Assembly (NCBI GenBank): GCA_018813405.1
Contig: JAHJBW010000106.1
Location: forward strand, 1 to 13,111
Origin: Candidatus Margulisiibacteriota bacterium
GTDB lineage: Bacteria > Margulisbacteria > WOR-1 > XYC2-FULL-46-14 > JAHJBW01
DNA: 13,111 nt
Direction of reading: 5' to 3'
Shown: positions 7,104-13,111 of the stretch, piece after piece
Numbering within the stretch: the first letter of the stretch is position 1
How the letters are laid out: the number at the start of each line of letters is the position of its first letter
Translations under genes and position numbers: made by a program
Notes under the pieces: model-generated
Databases searched by the model: none
The model's input: only the letters and a program-made list of their open reading frames with translations
What the model was told of the DNA's origin: nothing

Positions 7104-7112
7104 ATTATACCA
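7104..7112 (-). promoter_or_regulatory. Extended -10 promoter of the mdh operon
   Basis: On the minus strand TGG-TATAAT occupies 7112-7104, a perfect -10 with the extended TGn motif. No good -35 lies 16-18 nt upstream. The -10 ends 6 nt before the mdh ATG (7097), so the predicted start of transcription falls on or next to the A of the start codon. The box overlaps the end of the short gap after the YkgJ-like gene. Confidence 0.65.
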
Positions 7113-7122
7113 GAAAACAGGT

Positions 7123-8070
7123 TCAAACGTCTTGAAATTCTTCTGACAATCTGACCCAATTTTGAGTAATTTTGTTGTAATGATCTAATGCTTCCCTGCT
7201 TAATTTCGCAAATGCGGCCCTGATCATGTCTTGATAGATACAGAATAAGATCGGCCTCAAAATGTCCAGATACTTGTCAGATCCCATGCCAGAGGAATAA
7301 AGACTGCCATCGATGAGCATTTTTCCGATCTCTGCGGCCGCGTGTGCCGCTCTTCTGCCTCTTTCAACGTTAAGCGAGTCGTTTGGATCACGCCTGTATT
7401 TTAGGGTGGAGATCGATATTGCCTCACGGGCATAGAGAGAAAACTCATCAAGGGTTGTCGGAACATCTATTACCGGAAATTTCCCACCCCAGAAAAAGGC
7501 CATATCTGCCTTTGTCTCATCTATAATGATCCTCCGCAATCCTTCCAGGAATTTCAACTGGCGGCTGCTGGTCCTGACATTCTGGAGACAGGCAAAAGTG
7601 TTCCGATAGTCTTTCAACTCTTCCGGATGGTATTTAAAAGTATTGAAAGGGAACATGGCGCAGGTCAACGGCCTCATCAAATAGACCTCGCAGCGGTTCA
7701 TGTCATCAAGGAAATGGCATGGATCATGCAATAAGCTCAACGAAATGATGAGATTGCGCCTGTCCCGGACTTTCACATCGGTCAAATTCAGATCGCCATC
7801 TCTTTGCCAGATCAAGGCCGGGGGTTCGTTCTTTAGGCTTGATATCCTCAAGAAGTCTCCTACGCTGACATTTGGTTTGGTGCTTGGATGAGAACAGCAG
7901 CTGTTCCCCAAACAGAACCTGGAGGGATCGCAAACAAAGATGGAAGTCGGCCACGCCAAGATAGTGGTCGGCTTAGGCCTTGCTTTCCCCGGATTTTTCT
8001 TCTTGCCAAAACTGGCGCCAAAAACTCTCATGACCACATTTATATCGTGGCCATTTCCGGCAAATTTCAC
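7123..8070 (-). CDS. YkgJ-family cysteine cluster protein
   Basis: 315 aa, cytoplasmic, no signal peptide. The N-terminal third has the YkgJ/UPF0153 signature: C47, C53, C58, C59 (FVCDPSRFCLGNSCC), then PCHFLDDMNRCEVYLMRPLTCAMFPF with C118, C127 and C137. This cluster is thought to bind zinc or iron, and no member's biochemical role is firmly known to me. Residues about 150-315 are helical with no recognised domain, making the protein longer than minimal YkgJ members. It starts with a GTG 5 nt after the stop of the repeat-protein gene, so the two are probably co-transcribed. No clear RBS is seen; the ATG at 8031 (codon 14) is an alternative start. Confidence 0.82.
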   Translation of the reverse strand: MKFAGNGHDINVVMRVFGASFGKKKNPGKARPKPTTILAWPTSIFVCDPSRFCLGNSCCSHPSTKPNVSVGDFLRISSLKNEPPALIWQRDGDLNLTDVKVRDRRNLIISLSLLHDPCHFLDDMNRCEVYLMRPLTCAMFPFNTFKYHPEELKDYRNTFACLQNVRTSSRQLKFLEGLRRIIIDETKADMAFFWGGKFPVIDVPTTLDEFSLYAREAISISTLKYRRDPNDSLNVERGRRAAHAAAEIGKMLIDGSLYSSGMGSDKYLDILRPILFCIYQDMIRAAFAKLSREALDHYNKITQNWVRLSEEFQDV

Positions 8071-8075
8071 AAAAT

Positions 8076-9893
8076 CTATGCTGGGCCAGAATCGGCCAGG
8101 GCGGCAAAATCTTCAATTGAAAGCTGTTCGGGGGTATAATATTGTTTAAGAAATTCGATAGCCTTTGCGTTTCGAGGGAAAATTTTCAATATACCACAAG
8201 CAACTTGAATCGCTTCAGATTTATCGCCTTTTTTTTCAAATATATACGCCTTGAGCATTAATGCCCTTGGGGACAATGGGCCGCCAACTCGTCTTCTTAT
8301 CTCATTGGCGTTATCCACTTCTGCCAATGCATAAGTTAAATGATCTTCTCCCACTTTTGACATTTCATAAAAACAATAAGCACGGCAAACAAGTAAATTC
8401 GCTAAAATTTCTTGAGATTCATTGCCCCCTCTTTTTAAAGAGGCTTTCATTTGACCACTGATAGCTAAAGCTTCTTCATACTTTTTCAACTTTCGCAAAA
8501 CCTCAACGCGGGACCCAATAATCAAAGGGTCTTCTCCAAACGAAGAATTATCAATAAACCTCAAACATTCATCATACCTCCCCACATGGTAACAAATGCG
8601 AATGTAAAGGACTGCGAAATATTTTGATTCCTCCGCATTGAAACCCACATATGCCATGCTTTTAAATATTTGTTGGGGGTATTTAGAGGCAAAAAGCCCC
8701 ACAGTTTCAGAGATTCGCAAGTTATTTTCTTCAGATAGATTTTCTCTTAACAATTGTATCCAAATTTTTAATGCTGAATTAATATTTGGCTCTTTACCGC
8801 TTTCAGCATGAATATTCGCCGCCTCCATCATTGTTCTTTTTACCCTGTCAACCTCATCTTCCGAGATTTTCTCTCTGATCAGTGCGATCCATATCTTGAT
8901 GGCAGAATCTATGTCGGTGCGTCTTAACTTATTCGCTACCTCCATCATTGTTTTTTTTACCCTATCAACCTCATCTTCCAAGATTTTCTCTCTGATCAGT
9001 GCGATCCATATCTTGATGGCAGAATCTATGTCGATAAAATTATCAGCACTACTCAATCTTTTTGCCACATCCATCATTGTTCTTATTGTTCTTCTAAATT
9101 GATATTCTGAAACATTTTCTCTTATAAGCGCAACCCAAATCCTAATAGCAGTATCTATATCTATTAATTCCCCAACATTACTCAACCTATTTGCCACATC
9201 CATCATTATTCGAACGGTTTTATCGGTTTGTTGCTCAGAAACATTCCTATTAATCAAGAATATCCAAATTCTAATAGCTGCGTCAATATCTCCATCTTTT
9301 TCATTAAATCTTCTGGCACACGACATAATAGAAGGTACAAACTCCATATGCCTATCCCTTGGATAGGCAGCCAGAACTCTATCGTCAAAAATCTTCAAGA
9401 TCAAATCCACATCTCGCGGAGCTGCTCTTTGAAGCCGATCTTTCCACTCTTGTAAGCTTATTGGGCTTCTAGTAGCGGGGTTAGTTGATGGTGCTAACGT
9501 CTGAATTTCCTTATAGGCAACTCCCTCAATAACCGGAAGAGCTTCTTTCTTATAAATAAGACATTCTACGAGGTTTCGTATTCCATCTTCTGCAGCCTCA
9601 AATACTTCCTCAGAAAACACTATCACTGCAATATTCCTCTCAATCATGGCTTGGGCAATTCCTAGCTTGTCACCGATTAGTCTTTCCTGACCAGCATGGC
9701 TTAATGCTAAGGATACTCCGCCGCTTCTTCTTGCAATAAGACTTACAGGACCTTCCAGGGTCATTTCAATTAGGGGGGTAAGAAACTTTCTTGTAAACTC
9801 AGGAGTTCTCAGGAGTTCTTCTTTAAGGTGTGCACGACATCCTCCCAACCTTTTTATGCCTTGAAAATACTTTGCTATTGCTTGAATTGCCAT
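8076..9893 (-). CDS. Alpha-helical repeat (TPR-like) protein ending in a KsgA-like C-terminal peptide
   Basis: 605 aa, no signal peptide or TM segment. Residues 1-150 are a globular region I cannot assign (VSLIARRSGGVSLALSHAG, NIAVIVFSEEVF). Residues about 160-410 hold tandem helical-hairpin units: the core DIDSAIKIWIALI recurs with variation from 202, 245, 288, 327 and 370, spaced 43, 43, 39 and 43 residues, each followed by a TMM(D/E)VA-type second helix. Residues about 420-585 look like ordinary TPRs (GRYDECLRFI, KYEEALAI, GDKSEAIQVA). The fold suggests a protein-interaction scaffold; its partner is unknown. The last residues, PEQLSIEDFAAL, are identical to the KsgA C-terminus encoded just upstream. 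The gene looks more AT-rich than its neighbours. There is no Shine-Dalgarno at the ATG; GATAAA lies 5 nt before it. Confidence 0.85.
   Translation of the reverse strand: MAIQAIAKYFQGIKRLGGCRAHLKEELLRTPEFTRKFLTPLIEMTLEGPVSLIARRSGGVSLALSHAGQERLIGDKLGIAQAMIERNIAVIVFSEEVFEAAEDGIRNLVECLIYKKEALPVIEGVAYKEIQTLAPSTNPATRSPISLQEWKDRLQRAAPRDVDLILKIFDDRVLAAYPRDRHMEFVPSIMSCARRFNEKDGDIDAAIRIWIFLINRNVSEQQTDKTVRIMMDVANRLSNVGELIDIDTAIRIWVALIRENVSEYQFRRTIRTMMDVAKRLSSADNFIDIDSAIKIWIALIREKILEDEVDRVKKTMMEVANKLRRTDIDSAIKIWIALIREKISEDEVDRVKRTMMEAANIHAESGKEPNINSALKIWIQLLRENLSEENNLRISETVGLFASKYPQQIFKSMAYVGFNAEESKYFAVLYIRICYHVGRYDECLRFIDNSSFGEDPLIIGSRVEVLRKLKKYEEALAISGQMKASLKRGGNESQEILANLLVCRAYCFYEMSKVGEDHLTYALAEVDNANEIRRRVGGPLSPRALMLKAYIFEKKGDKSEAIQVACGILKIFPRNAKAIEFLKQYYTPEQLSIEDFAALADSGPA
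8101..8133. repeat. Direct repeat of the ksgA 3' end (distal copy)
   Basis: A 33-bp segment at the 3' end of the repeat-protein gene, matching 9950-9982 inside ksgA in 29 of 33 positions: 17 identical bp (GCGGCAAAATCTTCAAT), 4 different, then 12 identical (AGCTGTTCGGGG). Both copies lie in the reading frame for the same peptide, EQLSIEDFAA. Confidence 0.85.
8822..9033. repeat. Near-identical tandem 117-bp coding repeat
   Basis: The DNA at 8822-8916 recurs at 8939-9033 with only 3 differences in 95 bp, at a period of 117 bp (39 codons). It encodes two adjacent helical-hairpin units (around residues 288 and 327). The other units of the array are clearly more diverged, so this pair is a recent duplication or has been homogenised. 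Confidence 0.9.
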
Positions 9894-9930
9894 ACATATT
9901 TATCGCGAGAACATTATGAGGATTTCAGTT

Positions 9931-10725
9931 TTAGAAAAAATTCGAGAGCGCGGCAAAATCTTCAATACTCAGCTGTTCGGGGCGTTTGTTGAGGTCTACT
10001 CCGGCATTCTCCAGCTTAAAGTCCTTAAGGGAATTGCGCAGTTTTTTGCGGCGCTGTTGAAAGGCCTTGTGGACGATATCAAAGAACAGTTTTTCGTCTT
10101 TCACTTTATATCTGGGCGTTTTATGGGGACTCAAAACCACGATCGCCGAGCTCACCTCTGGCCAGGGGATAAAAGATGATTTTGAGACCAGCGAGAAAAG
10201 CTCGACTTCGGCATGGAACTGAACGAAAACAGAAAATGAGCCATATTGCTTGGAACCGGGATTGGCCGCCATTCGCTGGGCGACTTCTTTCTGGAGCATT
10301 AAAACAGCGATCTCCGGTTTATCTTGCAGTCCAAAGATCTTTTCCACGATCGGCGCCGTTATGTAATAAGGCAGGTTGCCAATGATCTTGGTAAAGACGC
10401 GCCGCGGCGCGTCTTTCCATTTAAGGAAATCCGCTTTCACCAATTCGACATTATCAAAATCTTTCAAAACCTGCCTGGATATATCGATCATGTCCTGGTC
10501 AACGTCCACAGAAACAACTTTTTTGGCCCTTTTGGCCAGTTCCGCGGTCAGAATGCCCAAACCAGTCCCGATCTCCAATACAACATCATCCTTGTTCAAC
10601 TCCGCGGCCTCAATGATCCTCTCCAAAACCATCGGGTCTACCAAAAAATGCTGCCCAAGACGTTTCTTTGGAAATAAATTATACGACGCCAATAATTCTT
10701 TGGTAATTTTTGAAAGCGAAGACAC
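9931..10725 (-). CDS. rsmA: 16S rRNA dimethyladenosine transferase RsmA/KsgA
   Basis: SAM-dependent enzyme that dimethylates two adjacent adenosines near the 3' end of 16S rRNA during small-subunit maturation. The 264 aa show the N-terminal KKRLGQHFLVDP (20-31), SAM motif I VVLEIGTGLGILTAELA (48-64), the acidic end of strand 2 (VSVDVDQDM), ADFLKW (98-103), the catalytic IIGNLPYYITAPI (114-126), and the C-terminal RNA-contact domain ending RPEQLSIEDFAALSNFF. It starts with GTG at 10725, only 3 nt after the pdxA stop; both start and upstream G-rich stretch lie inside a REP-like repeat. Residues KDAPRRVF, just before the catalytic motif, are encoded by a perfect palindrome. Confidence 0.95.
   Translation of the reverse strand: MSSLSKITKELLASYNLFPKKRLGQHFLVDPMVLERIIEAAELNKDDVVLEIGTGLGILTAELAKRAKKVVSVDVDQDMIDISRQVLKDFDNVELVKADFLKWKDAPRRVFTKIIGNLPYYITAPIVEKIFGLQDKPEIAVLMLQKEVAQRMAANPGSKQYGSFSVFVQFHAEVELFSLVSKSSFIPWPEVSSAIVVLSPHKTPRYKVKDEKLFFDIVHKAFQQRRKKLRNSLKDFKLENAGVDLNKRPEQLSIEDFAALSNFF
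9950..9982. repeat. Direct repeat at the ksgA 3' end (proximal copy)
   Basis: Partner of the 33-bp segment at 8101-8133, 1849 bp away and in the same orientation. It encodes the conserved C-terminal EQLSIEDFAA of KsgA. Confidence 0.85.
10393..10416. repeat. Perfect 24-bp palindrome inside ksgA
   Basis: AAAGACGCGCCG followed immediately by its exact reverse complement. It is GC-rich, in frame, and encodes KDAPRRVF between the ADFLKW and NLPYY motifs, a region that varies in length in this family. Confidence 0.85.
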
Positions 10726-10797
10726 CCCTCACCCCCGTCCCCTCTCCATCAATGATGGAGAGGGGTGCCGAGCATGTGCGAGGCGGGGTGAGGTGGC
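10723..10797. repeat. REP/MITE-like element across the pdxA-ksgA junction
   Basis: The ends are imperfect inverted repeats (CACCCCTCACCCCCG at 10723 and GCGGGGTGAGGTG at 10783-10795). Inside is a strong hairpin: CCCCTCTCCATCA (10739-10751), one base, then its complement (10753-10765). The element supplies the last ~22 codons and stop of pdxA, the G-rich stretch before ksgA and the ksgA GTG. This CACCCC...GGGGTG style is common for dispersed bacterial repeats. Confidence 0.75.
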
Positions 10798-11781
10798 GAA
10801 ATGGCTCGCTACTTTGATCGCCTGTATCAGGCTGTCAGGTTTAGCCCAACCCTTGCCCGCGATGTCAAAGCCGGTCCCATGGTCAACCGAGGTGCGAATG
10901 ATCGGCAGTCCGACAGTAACATTGACCGAGCGGTTAAAGGACATGAGCTTGAGCGGGATAAGCCCCTGGTCATGGTACATGGCCACCACGATATCGAACT
11001 TACCCAGTCTTTCAAGGTGGAAGATGGAGTCCGGCGGCAGGGGCCCAGTTACGCTTATGCCGGCTTTTTTTGCCTCGGCAACGGCCGGCTGGATTATCTT
11101 GATCTCTTCGTCACCAAAAAGCCCATGCTCTCCGGCATGCGGGTTAAGGCCCGCCACGCCGATCCTGGGTTTTTTCTTGCGCAACCTGTACAAGGTTTGG
11201 TGCGCAAGCTTGATCGCATTAATTATCTTTTCTTTTTTCAGGGCTTTTGGGACATCCTTTAAGGCAAGGTGGGTGGTGACTAAAATGACCCAGAGGGTGT
11301 CGGAGACGAACATCATGGCGTAATTTTTGCTCTTGGTGCGGGCGCCCAGTATCTCGGTGTGCCCCTGGTATTTGTAGCCGGCCTTGCGGATGGCCTCTTT
11401 ATTGATGGGGCCGGTGGCAATGGCATCGATCTTTTTGGCCAAAGCCAGGTCAATGGCCATTTCGATATATTCAACCGAAGCTTTGCCCGCTTCTTTTGAG
11501 ACTTTGCCGATGGCAAGCTTTTTCTGGTCGACATTGGCAAGGTCAAGCACGTCAATGGCCTTGCGGGCGAATTTCGCGTCTTCTATCTTTTGGATGGGAT
11601 TGAAAGAAACGCCGCTGATCTTAGCGGCTTTTGCCCCGCGCTTTAAAGATGCCAGGTCGCCAATGACGACACAGCGGGCCAAAGAGAGGACTTCTCCTGA
11701 AATGAGGGCTTTAGCGCAGATCTCCGGCCCAATGCCCGCCGGATCTCCCATGGTGATGCCGATGATAGGAAGTTTGTTCAT
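10729..11781 (-). CDS. pdxA: 4-hydroxythreonine-4-phosphate dehydrogenase PdxA
   Basis: NAD-dependent enzyme of the deoxyxylulose-5-phosphate-dependent pyridoxal phosphate pathway; it oxidises 4-phosphohydroxy-L-threonine. Family motifs: ITMGDPAGIGPEI (9-21), ATGPINKEA (122-130), YQGHTEILG (138-146), GLNPHAGEHGLFGDEE (211-226), GPLPPDSIF (246-254) and TSVDHGTGFDIAGKG (297-311). Metal ligands are H171 (TTHLAL), H215 (NPHAGE) and H270 (MYHDQG). At 350 aa it is about 20 residues longer than usual: the extra C-terminal tail (SPRLAHARHPSPSLMERGRG) is encoded by the REP-like repeat. No Shine-Dalgarno is visible; an extended -10 ends 6 nt before the ATG. Confidence 0.95.
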   Translation of the reverse strand: MNKLPIIGITMGDPAGIGPEICAKALISGEVLSLARCVVIGDLASLKRGAKAAKISGVSFNPIQKIEDAKFARKAIDVLDLANVDQKKLAIGKVSKEAGKASVEYIEMAIDLALAKKIDAIATGPINKEAIRKAGYKYQGHTEILGARTKSKNYAMMFVSDTLWVILVTTHLALKDVPKALKKEKIINAIKLAHQTLYRLRKKKPRIGVAGLNPHAGEHGLFGDEEIKIIQPAVAEAKKAGISVTGPLPPDSIFHLERLGKFDIVVAMYHDQGLIPLKLMSFNRSVNVTVGLPIIRTSVDHGTGFDIAGKGWAKPDSLIQAIKVASHFATSPRLAHARHPSPSLMERGRG

Positions 11782-11864
11782 ATTGTTATTTTATCAAATA
11801 AAATAGGAAAAATGAAATTCTCACTTGAAATTAACGATATATATATTAGGAAGAGATATTATTT
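11782..11864. promoter_or_regulatory. Divergent promoter region; extended -10 of pdxA
   Basis: On the minus strand TGA-TAAAAT occupies 11796-11788, an extended -10 ending 6 nt before the pdxA ATG (11781), the same geometry as at mdh. On the plus strand TTGAAA (11825) and an AT run (TATATATATT, to 11847) may hold the promoter of the 105-aa gene, but their spacing is poor, so I do not assign boxes there. A weak AGGAAGAG lies at 11848-11855. Confidence 0.5.
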
Positions 11865-12182
11865 ATGGGCATCAAAATATCAAATAATCCATACTGGAAG
11901 TCTATTGGTGCAGACGGAAAGATTTATAAGGCTGAAATTGAAGATTTTACATCGCGAAACACGGGATTACCTCCGCAAACATCTGATGCGGCGAAGGTAT
12001 ATTTACAACTTTTATTGGGCAATGATCAATTTGTTCCCATAGAAAAGGTCGATCTCGATCTGCTTGAAAAAGTTATTCCCCTAACAGGGAAATTAAGGCT
12101 TTCATATCTTAACCCTTTATTTGTTTCCAAAATGGGACGCGATGACCACGGAGCCATAATTAACGCCAAAGGATCACGATAG
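11865..12182 (+). CDS. Uncharacterised 105-aa protein
   Basis: I do not recognise a family. The protein is soluble, without signal peptide or TM segment. Its middle (TSDAAKVYLQLLLGNDQFVPIEKVDLDLLEKVIPLTGKL) reads as two or three helices. The C-terminus (YLNPLFVSKMGRDDHGAIINAKGSR) is polar. It is divergent from pdxA and lies 20 bp before an M28-type peptidase gene on the same strand, so the two probably form an operon. Support comes from codon-like composition, an intact frame of 105 codons and the tight spacing; the frame starting at 11812 is an overlapping shadow. Real gene likely, function unknown. Confidence 0.65.
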   Translation: MGIKISNNPYWKSIGADGKIYKAEIEDFTSRNTGLPPQTSDAAKVYLQLLLGNDQFVPIEKVDLDLLEKVIPLTGKLRLSYLNPLFVSKMGRDDHGAIINAKGSR

Positions 12183-12202
12183 ATGAGTGGGGGAAATAAT
12201 TA

Positions 12203-13111
12203 ATGAGCGATTTTGATGGAATAAGGTCAGATTTGGGGATCTGGTTAAAGTCGGAATGCCCTAATATTCAAAGCCCTCAGGGAAACGAAAAATCTCATCC
12301 CACTATTCTCAAGGACCTGCAAAAGCAAGTTGATAAAACGCGGTTAAAAAAGCATGTAATGGAACTGGCCGCTATTGGAGAGAGAGCAACATATTCCATA
12401 GATACCGCTAAAATTGACCAGGCCCGCGATTATATCATGCACACTCTCTTTAAATCGGGATATCCCAGAAGGGCTGTATGCCTGCAAAAATTTAACTTAG
12501 AAAGGATTGGGTCTCATTCTCCTATTGTTGGCTCAAACATTATATTAAGAATTCCCGGCAAAAAACTTCCCGAGAAAAGAGTCATTTTGGGAGCCCACTA
12601 TGATTGCGTCCATGGCCCTGGCGCTAATGATAACGCAACCGGGGTTGCGGCTTTGCTCGAGACAGCCCGGATACTGGCTAAACATACTTTTGACTATACG
12701 ATTGAATTTGTGTTTTTTACAGGTGAAGAGCTTGATTATGTGGGCAGCAAATTCTACATTAAGCAGCTTAGTGACGCTGACAAAAAAAACATCGTTGGGG
12801 TTTTCATCGCAGATATGCTGGGAAATAACCAACTACCTGGAGAATCAGCTGAAGAGGAGGACTTGGACCTATATTTTAATTCAGCAGACTCAAAAGCGCT
12901 CGCATGCAGTGCCAAACATACAATAGAATCCAATCTTGCCGGGGTAGACATAGTAATTTCTAATCCCCTTATCCGTTTATTGGAATTGATGGGAGGAAAC
13001 AGCGACAACAAAGAATTCGAAAGTATTGGAATCCCGGCAGTTTTATTTATTGAGGACAGTAACTTTGGGCTCGATAAAAACCCTTACATGAACTCGTCTA
13101 ATGATATTCCC
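12203..13111 (+). CDS. M28-family zinc metallopeptidase-like protein (3' end outside the window)
   Basis: Open frame from the ATG at 12203 to the window end, 303 codons without a stop. GGGGGAA 8 nt upstream is the RBS. There is no signal peptide, unlike many secreted M28 aminopeptidases. The fold's metal and catalytic residues are visible: H132 and D134 (LGAHYDCV), bridging D143 (GANDNATGVAALLE), the E175-E176 pair (FFTGEELDYVGSKF), and D204 (IADMLGN). SDNKEFESIGIPAVLFIED (267-285) is also typical. The final His ligand, expected four residues before the D of NSSND (301), is Asn (N297). Likely an aminopeptidase or amidase fold, substrate unknown. Probably co-transcribed with the 105-aa gene. 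Confidence 0.85.
   Translation, partial: MSDFDGIRSDLGIWLKSECPNIQSPQGNEKSHPTILKDLQKQVDKTRLKKHVMELAAIGERATYSIDTAKIDQARDYIMHTLFKSGYPRRAVCLQKFNLERIGSHSPIVGSNIILRIPGKKLPEKRVILGAHYDCVHGPGANDNATGVAALLETARILAKHTFDYTIEFVFFTGEELDYVGSKFYIKQLSDADKKNIVGVFIADMLGNNQLPGESAEEEDLDLYFNSADSKALACSAKHTIESNLAGVDIVISNPLIRLLELMGGNSDNKEFESIGIPAVLFIEDSNFGLDKNPYMNSSNDIP

Noticed and set aside
9350..9368. 8-bp inverted repeat (GCCTATCC, 3-nt loop) in the repeat-protein gene
   Set aside because: Short and within coding sequence, with no T run; not enough to call an element or terminator.
9799..9820. Two tandem copies of a CTCAGGAGTT-like 10-mer
   Set aside because: Only two short copies in coding sequence; likely incidental.
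10376..11806. Plus-strand open frames (up to 315 codons) opposite ksgA and pdxA
   Set aside because: Shadow frames of two clearly identified conserved genes; no family features or RBS.
1..13111. CRISPR arrays, tRNA or rRNA genes, transposases, restriction or toxin genes
   Set aside because: I looked for spaced direct repeats, cloverleaf signatures and recognisable proteins and saw none.

Overview
The window is bacterial chromosomal DNA: densely packed genes, standard code with UGA as stop, a mix of housekeeping and lineage-specific genes, and no rRNA, tRNA, CRISPR array, phage gene or transposase that I can see. An exported beta-barrel-like protein suggests an outer membrane. YqeG, a DUF4911-like protein and a two-subunit iron-sulfur fumarase suggest a deep-branching anaerobic or facultative lineage. 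An uncultivated diderm group such as Margulisbacteria/WOR-1 would fit, but this is a low-confidence inference.

Layout. (1) Positions 24-1099, plus strand: ruvC and ruvA, overlapping by 4 nt, with no ruvB after them. (2) Positions 1074-3185: an orphan six-TM histidine kinase (minus), convergent with ruvA and divergent from a secreted beta-barrel-like protein (plus) that has a clear promoter and RBS. (3) Positions 3211-7112: a perfect 32-bp palindromic terminator, then a minus-strand operon of six overlapping genes. In transcription order these are mdh, fumarase alpha, fumarase beta, a half-size SBP_bac_5-like secreted protein with an Ada-type metal-binding insert, a DUF4911-like protein and YqeG. 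(4) Positions 7123-9893: a two-gene unit, a 605-aa alpha-helical repeat protein followed by a YkgJ-type cysteine-cluster protein. (5) Positions 9931-11796: rsmA/ksgA and pdxA, joined through a REP/MITE-like repeat. (6) Positions 11865-13111, plus strand: an unknown 105-aa protein and an M28-type metallopeptidase cut by the window end.

How they work together. RuvA and RuvC process Holliday junctions. Fumarase and malate dehydrogenase carry out consecutive steps (fumarate, malate, oxaloacetate) and are translated from overlapping frames. PdxA (vitamin B6 synthesis) and RsmA (16S rRNA dimethylation) are a common neighbour pair.

The least ordinary features are these. The SBP-like protein appears to be one lobe of a peptide-binding protein carrying an inserted Cys/His metal-binding module. 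The repeat protein ends with the same 12 residues as KsgA, encoded by DNA that differs only synonymously. Palindromic elements lie inside or across ksgA and pdxA coding sequence. Both mdh and pdxA have an extended -10 box placed so that their mRNAs should be leaderless.
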